Shown in pieces: positions 25,022 through 35,904 of a DNA stretch of 64,000 bases (its first letter is position 1; each line of letters begins with the position of its first letter). Origin of the DNA: Fragilariopsis cylindrus CCMP1102 (taxonomy: Eukaryota; Bacillariophyta; Bacillariophyceae; Bacillariales; Bacillariaceae); assembly GCA_900095095.1 (NCBI GenBank), contig FMBT01000328.1, positions 124,001-188,000 of the forward strand. The letters run 5' to 3'. Under the pieces are notes generated by a model that was not told the DNA's origin, did not search any database, and worked only from the letters and a program-made list of their open reading frames with translations. The translations under genes and the position numbers were made by a program.

Positions 25022-26844
25022 CTATTGTTCTCTTTCATTCTTTAGTGCAACTACAAATGATTCCCATATATACGACGCAGCATCGCCAAATTCTTCTGAT
25101 GAAACGGGATCTCCGTACCCATAAATAAACCCGGAATGAACTTTTTCCATAATAGAACGCAACTGTTTCTTTTTATTGTCATCGTAAATTCCAAACAATG
25201 TTTCTAAATCCGATGGTTTGCTACTGCCGATGACGTCCCCGTCGACATCATAAGAACTCCTACTATCACCACCCCATCATTGGTGTTGCTGTTGTTGTTG
25301 TTGTTGTCGTTCATAAGCAGTAATGCCTTTCATCAATTTCTGGAAAAAAATCATATGGAATTATATCTCCATATGGTAAATGAGGATACTTAGGTCCGCT
25401 TATAGTCCAACCGTAACCTTCGTGGCAAGGTGGATCACATAATCCCCTTAATCGTGAACCGATCTGAATCGGTATACATCCTTCAACAATAGCAGATGAT
25501 AAACTTCGTGAAGAAGGAGTATCACCACACAAAATAAACAATAATCACTAGTTCTCATCCGCATATTGTACAATGTTTGATTTAATCGATCTTTTTTGTG
25601 AACCAAACGAACATCTATATTATTGTAATTGTTGTTACTATTATTGTCAGTACTATTGTCATTATTGTCATTTCGCTGGTGATGCCGTAATAGAGCTTGT
25701 GTTAGATTGGATCGAAAGCAACCCGCCCATTTACCAGCATTCCGACGATAATCTCCCGCGTAGAAGACAAAGTTTTTCTTTCGAGTGGTGTTTGTAGTAG
25801 AAGAATCGGTAGAAGAAAGTAGCGATGGTAATTGTTGAGGTTTTTGTAGTCGTTGTAGTTGCAGTTGTTGTTGTTGTTGAGTACGTTTAGTACTAGTCAC
25901 AACGTAAGGTATCGGAATAATATGAGATATATGAGAGATCGGTTGCCAATGTAAATTTCGTTCGAATCCTAATGACCAAATATTCGAATCCGATACACCC
26001 GATGATCGAAGTGTTTTAACGAGTGAATATAGTCCAATCCGACGACTAACATTTGGATTCCATGTTGGTATTAATATCAAATGAGGTTTTGTTGAATCGA
26101 TAACTATATTCCGATATAGTGTCGAAACCATTACGTCCCATGATGTAGATACAGAAGAAGAAGATTCAGTACGGTTATTACCGTCGTCGTCGTCGTCGTC
26201 GTCAATATTATTTTCTTTCTCCTTTTTTTCCCTTTTCTCGACGGTTTATTCGGATGCATCATAATCATACCACTACTATAAAGATGGAAGTATCCTCCAA
26301 CGATATATACGTCTGCTTCTTTTGAATTGTAGGTACGATTCGCTTTCAATAGTTGTTTGAATCCTCTATGTAACCACATTTCGGCACTTTCTTCATTGAT
26401 ATTATTTCTATAATATTCAGACGCTACTGATAATGCCTCTACCGTTCGATTTGTATGATTATTTTTCCCACCATGTACACGTTGTTGTAGATTTAAAATG
26501 GTGGCTATATCAGGTGTGTTCAACATATAAAATTTGACTGTATTATTTTCTTGTTGATGATACGCTGTCTTGTCAGTGCTATATTTCTTCTGTTGCGAAA
26601 TCAATTCCTCTGATTGTTTTACTTTTACTGTGAGACTATCACTGTGACTGTCACTGTCAAAATTATTATCGAATATAATCTTATTACTTGTCTGGACAAT
26701 CGATTTCCAATAATTAGCATACAGTATAACAAAGAAGCAAACTGTAAGAAAAATCCGGTAACATTTTTTCGGTCGTCGTCGAACGACGATGTTATCGCAA
26801 TTCCTCCTCCACCATCGACGCCATGATGACGATGCCACCGTCAT
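25022..26844 (-). CDS. exostosin-family glycosyltransferase (GT47), type II membrane protein
   Basis: About 608 aa, no intron seen. A short basic cytosolic end and a single signal anchor (IFLTVCFFVILYANYW) give a Golgi type II layout. The lumenal part begins FYMLNTPD and continues through ADVYIVGGYFHLYSSG, HLILIPTWNPN, NFVFYAGDYRRNAG and TSDYCLFCGDTPSSRS to SAIVEGCIPIQI, the exostosin pattern for transfer of a sugar from a nucleotide sugar to a glycan. Asn- and Gln-rich inserts occur. Four single bases seem to be missing, near 26215 (in an A7 run), 25530, 25320 and 25265; with them restored the frame is open to the TAG at 25022. Donor sugar unknown. Confidence 0.8.
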
Positions 26845-27100
26845 GCAATACTATTTCGTTTGGCGTTGTGATTCTTGGGAATTTTGACAGATATTGCTAC
26901 TCTTTACTTGTGTTCTTGTGTTATCCTAATTATTGTCATCCGTCATATCGTCCAATAAAATAAACTAGTTTGAAAAGAGAAGAAATCTTCTAATTGCGCG
27001 GAGGTTCCGCAAAGACGAGGAGCTGTGAAAATTCTAATTTTTCTACATTTTTTCGCTTGATTTTCGAAGTACGAAACACAAATTAAATAAATATTTGACG

Positions 27101-27115
27101 ATGGCGGATGCATTA

Positions 27116-27155
<40 letters not shown>

Positions 27156-28390
27156 ACAAGGAAACGAAACAAAACATGACGAACGACGATAATAACAATA
27201 ATAATGAAGGCTCATGGACACCTTTATTGTGTATCTCTATATTTATACTGCTATGGTGGATTTCTTACAGTCAATCGACGAAAGCGATTCGAGTACGACG
27301 ATGGTACAGCATGAAGGTACGCAACGTGGTCTTGGGCAATGCTGTTTTCTAACTTTTTCCTTTTCTTCTCTATAATATATCCAGTCTCATTTATTCGAAC
27401 ATTTTTTCCTTTCCTATTGGCGTATCTGTGCTTTCCTTTGAATTGGTCTGATTTGATTCGATTTGATTTGATCTATTTTTCCTATATACGTTTATATTTA
27501 TATACATAAATTGTATTCGTTAATCGTTCGTCGGTGTTTATTGGTATATAATTTGGGGGGGATGATGAAATATGTGCGTTGAAAAAAATCTTATAATAAT
27601 GATTGTGCTACGATATATTTATAAAACGTGATAATATTAATTATTTCAATATAGAAAGTGCAACTGAAAAAGAAATTTGGTCTACGAGATGAGAGTATTT
27701 ATAGGGATGGTGCCGCAGGTGATGGAGCCAATCAAAAACACAAACGTCAAGGTTGATGTTGTTGATGATGATGATTATATCATATATACGATGAGCTAGA
27801 GACTTTATTGTCGTCGTTGTCGTCGTCGCCGACGATATATTTATCACCTGCACTATGCTACATACATCATTTAAATTACACATCGGACTTAATTCCGAAT
27901 TGAATGACAGTAATGTACTGTGTATATTAAATATAGTAGTTCGAGGAAGATGTTCTAATTTACCTTTTGGGGAGATACAAGAAAGCCATTCATCCTTCGT
28001 TACAATTCAATAATAATAATAATATTGAGAGTAGGAAAAGATTTTTAAAATCATTATCGTAAAAAAATGATACTGACATCGTTCTTCGCCCAAAGTAGTT
28101 CTGTAAAATCTATTACTGAATAATCCAACTTCATGACTCCCTAGATTTTATTCTATGTAATCAAGATTTCTCAACAGGTATTATTGCTGGCTAAGAATGG
28201 TTTTCATTCCAATCAGATGATTTTGACTATGTTCGTTGGAGATAAAATTAGACGATTCATCAGTCGTCGCTCTGTTTTAGAAAATACTATAGAAGAACGG
28301 TGGGCTGTCCCTAGTATACTACTGGAAAAAAAGTATCAGCATTTCAACAGACGAATAAGATCAATCGTTTCGTGCCCGTTGTCATTATGA
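27101..28390 (+). CDS. possible small single-span membrane protein with a poly-Lys start (two-exon model)
   Basis: Exon 1 (27101-27316) begins MADALQ and then reads a 35-A homopolymer as eleven Lys. An Asn-rich linker follows, then a membrane span (WTPLLCISIFILLWW) and a basic segment ending at a good donor (AAG|GTACGC). A second exon from 28178, after TCAACAG, stays in frame to a stop at 28390 and gives about 142 aa. The implied 861-bp intron is far longer than others here, so exon 2 is uncertain and the gene may be spurious or have a different end. No family recognised. Confidence 0.33.
27117..27151. repeat. 35-nt poly(A) tract
   Basis: An uninterrupted A run on the plus strand, 16 bases downstream of an ATG. 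It may be a real homopolymer, a retroposed poly(A) tail, or of misjudged length. Confidence 0.95.
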
Positions 28391-29325
28391 CGATGTACTA
28401 AACCCGAACAAATTAATATAGCAGAACGAAAGCAGCCAAAACAATAAAGATGTGTGTGTGTGTAAGAGAGGCTTTTTAAATTCTGCATTATCCTTTACAC
28501 TGACTAACATAGAGATAAAATGAACTGTCTGCCCCGTAACTGTCTCGATCACGATTTTTCTTACTCGGGCCAGGCAATATAAGAGCAGTATATAAGATAA
28601 CCTTATATTTGTTATTGGAATATATATATTATATTATATTATATACATCGAAGAAAAAAATAATACACCGATGTCATCTCCAGAACAGCAAAATCAATCA
28701 TATATTTATTAGCCCTACCCTACATACTATTTTACATAGTATGGTATATTCAGACTAAAATTTACTGCCCTTTCGTCGTTATTCCACACAACATCACAAA
28801 GCACACGACAACACAACACAACACAACACAACACAACAAGAGCGATGAACGAAGAACGAAAAGAATAAGAATATAACTTACTCCCCTCTGCTCTCTCCTA
28901 TACGAACTTCTACGATACGGGAACCTATATCGTCATTGTATCTATGGATTGCTATCCTTTCTCTTTTTTCCGCATTTGCCTTAGATGAGATAGGCGGATG
29001 TTAGCATGGCATCGTGTGCATTCATGCATGCATGGTCGTTTATGTGATAATTTCTGGTACTAACTTAGTATATTTTTTATCTACTGCTGTAGCGCGTAAT
29101 GCATTTTTACAGGAACATCCTCGATTTGAAAAATAATCGAAAATCAGTGAAATTGAAAATTCACATCCCCCAGCGGGCGCGCGCGATTAAAAATTGAATC
29201 GAACTAGTCAACCATTCGACTCAACCCTCCATGAAGATTATTAGGTCTCGTGTGCCGGATTCCAGAAAGCAAATAATGGTTTTTACATTACAATCCACGT
29301 GTATCATTGATTCCCTCTGAGAATT
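28391..29325. other. intergenic region upstream of the Crypton-like relic
   Basis: No gene seen. It holds a (CAACA)n repeat at 28808-28839 and ATTAT runs near 28627. The ORFs are short and of random composition. Confidence 0.5.
28808..28839. repeat. (CAACA)n pentanucleotide repeat
   Basis: Six tandem ACAAC units in non-coding DNA. Confidence 0.9.
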
Positions 29326-30192
29326 TGCAGAAACAAATATTTCCATGGCTTGATGAGGCAAAGGAGAAGTTTTACAGCAATCCTATACATAAATAGAAAC
29401 CAACAGCACAGCAATTTTTGGATTTTCTGTCAAAGTTACGGATCATTATTTTACAGGATGCAGCAGCAATGATAGCTGAAAAATCAGAACGTGCTGATCA
29501 TCCAATATCTCAGTTTGCTGTTTTCAATACACGTGAATTTGCAGACTTCTTTCAAGATATGAAAAATTATTTATCCGAAAGTGTATCTCCGATTGATACT
29601 TCTTTAGAGATTATTCTTCCAGGAGTTAACAGTTGTCTGACTGATATTCACTCTATTGGTAACAGGAACAGCACCATGTTAGCTGATCTTCAACAGCAAA
29701 CATGCAATCTTCAAAAAAAAATCTGAAATTCCTGGAACCGTTCGTGATCAAACTAAAAGCAGTCTTAGAATGGTGATGGGTGAATTGTTTTCCTATGGTT
29801 CTACTTTTTACCAGCCAGATGCCGGTTATTCCTTTGCCGTCACACCATGAACCTTCACCTTCTCAAGATTCTCAGGAGCATGCAGTTTCTATATTGGATC
29901 TAAAGACAACTGACACAAGGCACATCAACACACCAGCATTAGTTCTTGGTAGTAACTATAAACTAGCAGCTAGACCAAAATCAGCACCAGAGGTATGGAA
30001 TCAATGGCATGGCATAGGAATTTACAGTGATATTCCAGTAGAGGGTGGTATATCAGAAATGGAAAAGCAACATGAAACAAGTTGGAGAGGAGGGTATTAA
30101 AGTCCAGAAAAGAGACAATTCTCCCGTTGGAAGTTGACTATAGCGACAATGAGAAAGGCAAAGGAAGGAAATCCGACGATGCTGCATTTTTT
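29326..30192 (+). mobile_element. Crypton-like (Ndc10/GCR1_C) element relic
   Basis: Fragments in shifting frames carry two recognisable segments. About 29330-29720 reads QIFPWLDEAKEKF, then FLDFLSKLRIIILQDAAAM, HPISQFAVF and SPIDTSLEIILPGVN, like the recombinase-side (NDC10-type) part of algal Cryptons. About 29980-30180 reads VWNQWHGIGIYSDIPVEGG, MEKQHETSWRGGY and QFSRWKLTIATMRKAKEG, matching the GCR1_C-type DNA-binding domain often found with it. There are internal stops (TAG near 29393, TAA after GGY) and frame breaks. Because the assembly drops bases elsewhere, some breaks may not be biological. The tyrosine-recombinase core itself is not seen, so this is a 5'-truncated or eroded copy. 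Confidence 0.5.
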
Positions 30193-30565
30193 AAATAAAT
30201 AAATAAATTGTTTGCAATCAATCCAAAACTAACTCCCTTTTTGAATACATTAAGGGGGAAAGAAGGTAGTAATAATTAGTTTAGAAGATAGATCACCAGA
30301 TTTTGATGTTGTATCAATTTGAACAACTGTATTGTCTTACCCACATTCGAATTAAATACATAACAAAACATGAATTATTACTGACAACAAAAGCATGATG
30401 AGCATATTTTATTGTTCGACTGTCGGCACCCCCTTCTCGTGGTCCGTTAACGATACGATTCAAGCTTGTGTCTTATTCCTCCGTTTTCTTACGCATCTTT
30501 CTCCTCAATTTCAGCCGACGACTTCACATCCATTCCAGGATTCGACAACCCTTCCGACATCTTCA
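30193..30565. other. short intergenic region
   Basis: Spacer between the Crypton-like relic and the 3' end of the purine permease. No feature recognised. Confidence 0.5.
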
Positions 30566-32266
30566 TCAAAGAAGTTTCGGAGGGGGGGTCGTATCTTCTT
30601 CGTCTTTCGTCAACTTTCCTGATTCGTTTCCTTCCACTTGCCCGTTATCATCGCCGCTAATATCCCCATTCATGTTAGGCTCCGGGGATGCCTCGCCGCC
30701 ATTGTCATCGCCTTCAATTGCGGAACGCTGGATGCCCAATTTGGAAAGTATCCAAAATGCCGCTTGAAGGGAAACCCAAACCATGAGTCCTCCAATAATA
30801 CCGTAGGCAATCGAGTACGTGAGTGGCATGAGAATGACGGTAACAAACGCCGTGAGTGCGTGATCGAATTGATTCCATTTCACTTTGGATAAATTTTGAA
30901 ACATCATGCTGCCCACCACAATCAATGCCCCTCCAGTGGCCCACGGAGGAATGCTGGCAAATATGGGGGCAAAAAAGATGGAGAGAAGAAAATAAAACGC
31001 CACCGCCAAGGCGGTCAAACCGGTGCGTCCTCCCGCGGCCACACCGGCGGCCGATTCAATGTACGACGTGACGGGAGACAATCCGAACACGGATCCGAAA
31101 ATAGTGGCAATAGCGTCGACGGAAAAGGCCATGCGGCTGCGAGCAAAATCGCCGTTGGGTTGCACCACCCCGGGAATGGGATCCACCACGGCCAACAAGG
31201 TACCGGTGGTATCCAAAAAATCCACAACGAAAAAGGTTATGAGCGCCAAAATCGCTCCTTTTAGATCGCCCGAATAGTTGGCCAGAACCATGTTCAGAGG
31301 TTCAATATTCACCACTTGCTTGAAGTAGTCGAACCGCTCATCCCCCTTGTCTGTGTCGGGAAAGAACGAGACGGCCGTATTACGAAACCACGAAATAAAG
31401 GTAACAAATAAAATACCACAAACAATGGAAGAATTTTTGGTTTTGGAGTACGCCATCAAGACGCCCATGAGTAACATCCCGACCAATCCAAGCCACATCG
31501 TGGCACTTTCCATCCGATGTCCCAGAACATCGCACGTGTAGGCGTCCGAAAGGACACAAATACCTTCGTTGCGACACGCATCATCGTATGCTACTAGCGG
31601 AGTGCGATATTGTTCCGGACACGCTCCCAAGGTAACGGTCGTTGCAATATCGGCCACCACAATGCCCAATCCTTCGGCACTCTGCAACCCCAAATGTGCC
31701 AAAAAGGCACCAATTCCAGGTGCAATGGCGTGTCGCAAGGGTTCCGGAATCAGTTTCGCCAGGGCAAATCTGGCTCCCGAAACGCTTAGAATCAAAAATA
31801 AAATCCCTTCAATGAGAATCGCCGTCAAGGCGGCCGAGTATGACACATTGCCCGTACCACGAAATCCTACCACCGTGTAGGTAAAGTACGCATTCATACC
31901 CATCCCGGGTGCCAACGCAATGGGCAAATTAGCAAGCAATCCCATGAGCAAACAACCAAAGAAACTCCCCAGTGCCGTGGCCGTAACGTACTGCCGTTGT
32001 AGTTCTAACAAGCACGATTCGTACCCCGCAGAAAAAATTCCACCCTCCTCTTCAAAGTCACTGGCGTCGCAATTGCCACCGGATTCTGCCATGATGCGGG
32101 GGTTGACGGCTAAAATGTACGCCATGGTTAGAAAGGTCGCCGTGCCGGCTTGGAATTCTTTCGTCACAGTGCTTCCGCGTTCTTCCAAGGCAAAGAATGT
32201 ACCAAACTTGCTGGCATTGACAGTGGCGTTCCACTCATCGATGCGGCGTTTAAAGTCATCAAACAT
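30566..32266 (-). CDS. AzgA-type purine (adenine/guanine/hypoxanthine) permease
   Basis: An uninterrupted 566-aa ORF without introns. The NCS2 subfamily pattern is clear: FFALEERGSTVTKEFQAGT, FLTMAYILAVNPRIM, LPIALAPGMGMNAYFTYTVV, VDFLDTTGTLLAVVD, and LSPVTSYIESAAGVAAGGRTG, with a dozen or more hydrophobic spans. Plant Azg1 and fungal AzgA proteins of this family take up purines with protons at the plasma membrane. An insert with paired Cys (about 230-265) lies between membrane segments and is probably exposed outside. The tail is acidic. Codons are visibly more GC-ending than in neighbours, and there are no frame breaks, unlike most long genes here. Confidence 0.93.
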   Translation of the reverse strand: MFDDFKRRIDEWNATVNASKFGTFFALEERGSTVTKEFQAGTATFLTMAYILAVNPRIMAESGGNCDASDFEEEGGIFSAGYESCLLELQRQYVTATALGSFFGCLLMGLLANLPIALAPGMGMNAYFTYTVVGFRGTGNVSYSAALTAILIEGILFLILSVSGARFALAKLIPEPLRHAIAPGIGAFLAHLGLQSAEGLGIVVADIATTVTLGACPEQYRTPLVAYDDACRNEGICVLSDAYTCDVLGHRMESATMWLGLVGMLLMGVLMAYSKTKNSSIVCGILFVTFISWFRNTAVSFFPDTDKGDERFDYFKQVVNIEPLNMVLANYSGDLKGAILALITFFVVDFLDTTGTLLAVVDPIPGVVQPNGDFARSRMAFSVDAIATIFGSVFGLSPVTSYIESAAGVAAGGRTGLTALAVAFYFLLSIFFAPIFASIPPWATGGALIVVGSMMFQNLSKVKWNQFDHALTAFVTVILMPLTYSIAYGIIGGLMVWVSLQAAFWILSKLGIQRSAIEGDDNGGEASPEPNMNGDISGDDNGQVEGNESGKLTKDEEDTTPPPKLL

Positions 32267-33162
32267 TGCGTTACAATAGTTGTATGATCTTGCGTGGACG
32301 TTGTATTGCTATCTGCTAATTGCTGCTTTGTGGATTTAGTAGTACGATGACAGTTTGTATCGTTGTTTGCTAGTGAAACTGATTGGAAAATTCAGAAAGA
32401 GAATGATTAACGGAAGCTTGCGATTTTGGTGGTTTGTAAGTTAAAACACGTTTTTACAGTATGAAGAATGGCCAATAATAAATACAAGCAGAAGAAGAAT
32501 ATTTGTGATGACAAAGATAATGTGCGAAGAAAGAAATTCTGATTACAAAGTACCAGTTATATAAGGAGCAGCGGGGCCGCGCGTATAACTGCGGGAATAA
32601 TGAGACACCTAACAACAGTGTGTTTAATGTATTGAAGAAGACTGTATATTTGGATTTCGTCTAATTCAATAATTATATATTTAAAGTGAATCAACACACT
32701 ATGGCATCCAAATATGTCAATGCGTGGCCCGCTGTTATATTATTAACTGGTAACGATGCGTTACGGAAATTCTTAGCGCGAATACGGTAGTAGAGCAATC
32801 ATTACACTTGTAGGCGGAGCTTGGATTAAATTACATAAAGCCACTTGCACGACTGAAAAAAAGATTCGCCGACAATCAACCCACAATTTAAAATGTCAAA
32901 ACCCATACCAAAACCGTTGTGGTACGAGGACTTGCCGTTGAGAACTTTCTCACAAAAATCTCAAATAAATCTTAATTAAATTCCGATACAAGTACACCTT
33001 AATACTAAATTACTTGAGATGCTATTATTATATCAACTTTTTACAATGTATGTAGTATCAGCTCTATTCACCGAGATTTTGTATGAAAAGTCAAGTTGCA
33101 CTGTAATGGCTATCATTCGATTGCGGCCACTCTTATCATAGTACAACCTAGTTTATGTAAGA
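32267..33162. promoter_or_regulatory. divergent intergenic region, 896 bp
   Basis: It lies between the starts of the permease (minus) and the TPR protein (plus) and must hold both promoters. No ORF with protein-like composition and no repeat. A GC-rich patch (GGGGCCGCGCG, about 32572) stands out from the AT-rich surroundings. Confidence 0.4.
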
Positions 33163-34754
33163 ATGAATATACCACCTAAGATTGCTAATAACAACGACCA
33201 TGAACGTTACAGGCGAGTAGCAGGACGTAGTACCAGCAAAGTTGTTGCCGATAAGTTTAAGCACAATAATAAATGCCATCAAACGAAGAGCAGGATTACG
33301 ATGACGTCAACATCAACACCAACACCAACAACGACGACGACGACAACAACAATAGCTCCATATCAAGTTATACATTCACATTCAGTAGCATCGACAGTGG
33401 AAGATGAAACTCAAATGTCTGGAGGTGGTTGTAGTGCACAAACACAACAAGCGGGGACAACATCGGCTCATTTACTCATCCTTGAAGGTATCGGGTATCA
33501 TAAGAATAAGCAGTACGCAAAGGCATTACAATTATTCAATACAGTTTTGAAATCTCAAATGTTACATACGGATGGTGATCATCCCTTTTTGGCAATTACT
33601 TTAGCTAATATTGGTTCGGTTTATTTACGACAAGGACGATATCAGTATGCTGAAGAATCTCTTAGAATGGCATTGGTTATGATACGACGTTTGCGAATTT
33701 TATTTGACAAACGATGTTGTGATGAAGAAGAAGAAGAGGAAGGTATGATGATAGTCCCAAAAGTTCCATCATTGGCAGGAGTTTTAAATAATCTAGGTAC
33801 TGTAAAAGTTTACAAGGAAACCATCGGGATAGTCTTGAGTACTATTGGGGAGCACTTAAAGATGGGGAAAACCATGGTGATTCGACTAGAAGGGAAATAT
33901 CAAATTCATTGTATAATATTGGAAGGATAAGTTTCCTATTAAAGAATTATCCAGTCGCCTTACGAATGTTGAATGCATCACTTAGATTGGAGAAGCAATT
34001 ACACGGAGAAGGAAGTGTAAAGGTTGTAGATACACTTGATTTGATCGGATTTGTATGTTTGTCGTCGTCATCGTCCACCAACGATAATAATAAGTTACTG
34101 GGTGCTGCTATGATTATATTGACGGAAGCGTTATTGATCACGAGTACCCATTATGGGTCAGTCCATGAGAAAGTTGCAATATCACTACTCAATGTGGGAA
34201 TGGTATTAGAGAAACAAGGACGTCTTGATGATGCTCTTCGTAGTTTTAATACTGCACATGACATTTTTACGAAATTGGGTCTTACAGAGTACAGCAATCG
34301 CGGTATGAGTACAGTAATAAGGAGTGTGAATGATATCCAAGAATTGATGCTTTCGCGTGAAGATAATAATAACGACAACAATGATGGTAATAATAATAAT
34401 GAGAACCACCAAGAAGATAATATTAACACCATCGAATCATCATCATTATCATCTATTCTTTCATCGAACAGAAACAGTAAAATATCAGCAGTAGCGGAGA
34501 CAACGCCAATGACGACGACGGCGGCGATGTCAACAGCAGCCTCAGTATGTTCTAATGTTACACCTACATACGATGATGATAACATTGATAACATTTATAA
34601 CAACTGCACCATCTATAAGGATTTGAACATAGATTCACAGTCTTATTCGGGAGGATTTGGCTGCAATGCCGAATACAGGGAAGATTCGTATATGGAATTT
34701 GATTATGACGACTCTTCTATTTCCTCTATCGTGGAAAGTAGAGATGATGCATGA
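33163..34754 (+). CDS. TPR (kinesin light chain-like) repeat protein
   Basis: About 530 aa. After a low-complexity Thr/Asn start come TPR units: LEGIGYHKNKQYAKALQLF, then LANIGSVYLRQGRYQYAEES, LNNLGTVKVYKGNHRDSLEY, LYNIGRISFLLKNYPVAL and LLNVGMVLEKQGRLDDALR. Consecutive 40-residue spacing and the N-I/L-G core resemble kinesin-light-chain-type TPRs. The tail is rich in Asn, Ser and Asp. A base seems missing near 33815, inside the third TPR; restoring it connects two halves of the repeat exactly. A protein-binding scaffold role is implied by the fold; partners unknown. Confidence 0.75.
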
Positions 34755-34963
34755 TTGGATCGTAAGACAACGATGATAAGAATATATTATATATATATTC
34801 GGGGCGCGCGATAACGTAGATTAATAATAGTAATTACTGTATAGTAACATTGTATTGCATTGATTACTGTAGTCCTAGTAGCATATATCCAAATATTGCA
34901 CATACATATTTCACATAATATAATACAATATTATATAGGTATTCAGTATTATTATTCGTTATT

Positions 34964-35542
34964 TTATTTGTTGATTTTACTATCATCATCAGTATCTACT
35001 TCTTCGTCATTGTTGTTGTTGTTGTTATAACTTTCATACACTCCTTGTTGTAACCAAGCTTCTTCTTCTGTCTTTTTTATATTCATTCTTTCAGTTTTAC
35101 CTTTTGTATCTTCTAATGTTCTTGATTTTCTTTTTGTAACTCGTCCTTCCATTTCTTTCCACATAGGTTGTAAATCTTCCTCATTTTCAATAGTAAGTGG
35201 CGTGTCTTCTGTATTATTAAATTTATTTTCAATCTTAGTAAGTTGTTGTTTACGCCAATGTGGTATTTTTTTCGGTGAAGACGATGCTGATGACGGTGAC
35301 GAAGAAGAATCTTCATTATCATCGACCGACGAGTTATCATCGTCCGACGAGGAAGTTGTTATTGTTGAGGAGTCACCGACGATTCCCCGATTAAGAACAA
35401 TATTAGTCGTGGGTCTGTTGTTCCATGTGTTGTGTCGAAGAAGACCTATTGTTTCATCACGGAAAATTATATTACGATGTTGTGGTGACACAATCGTTTT
35501 CGATATCAGCACTCGAAAAATCCTCGTCGTCATGATAGTCAA
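34964..35542 (-). CDS. small hypothetical protein with a possible mitochondrial presequence
   Basis: 192 aa in one exon. The N terminus (MTIMTTRIFRVLISKTIV) is basic and hydroxylated without acidic residues, as in mitochondrial presequences. A Ser/Asp-rich linker follows. The conserved-looking part is about residues 90-175: IPHWRKQQLTKIENKF, LQPMWKEMEGRVTKRKSRT and KTEEEAWLQQGVYE. It looks like a small conserved protein, but I do not recognise a named domain. It is divergent from the M13 gene with 362 bp between starts. Confidence 0.55.
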   Translation of the reverse strand: MTIMTTRIFRVLISKTIVSPQHRNIIFRDETIGLLRHNTWNNRPTTNIVLNRGIVGDSSTITTSSSDDDNSSVDDNEDSSSSPSSASSSPKKIPHWRKQQLTKIENKFNNTEDTPLTIENEEDLQPMWKEMEGRVTKRKSRTLEDTKGKTERMNIKKTEEEAWLQQGVYESYNNNNNNDEEVDTDDDSKINK

Positions 35543-35904
35543 TTATTGGGTGTCAGCAATCGTATGCCGCCAAGAAGAATAAAGGTGCAAAGGCGACGAC
35601 AATATTCAAAAGTGAAATGCTGATGTTCGTATTACAAGTACAAGTAGTTCATTCACATACTACTTCGAAGTAAGAAGGCAGAAGGCAAAAGATCGAATAT
35701 ATCGAATGATGAATGAAAATCAAATCATTCATCACGGGACTAACTTTTTTCTAAGTGATGATCGTATCACTCACTGTGGATACAGTGGAGTTTTACAGTG
35801 GAGTGAGTCATAATTTTCACATGTTTTGTAAGAAGTAGGAGGAAACAAGCAGTTTTATTTATTTATTTATAAAGTATTCTACTGAATTAAACAAAAACGA
35901 CGAA
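35543..35904. promoter_or_regulatory. divergent promoter region
   Basis: Shared upstream region of the small minus-strand gene and the M13 peptidase. It contains a local direct repeat (GTGGATACAGTGGAGTTTTACAGTGGAG, described here by position about 35776-35803) and a TTTATTTATTTATAAAG stretch about 45 bp before the M13 ATG that could serve as an AT-rich core element. Confidence 0.4.

Noticed and set aside
25955-25972. GTTCGAATCC, a perfect tRNA B-box-like string
   Set aside because: Lies inside the GT47 coding sequence (LGFERN on the minus strand), with no A box or cloverleaf around it.
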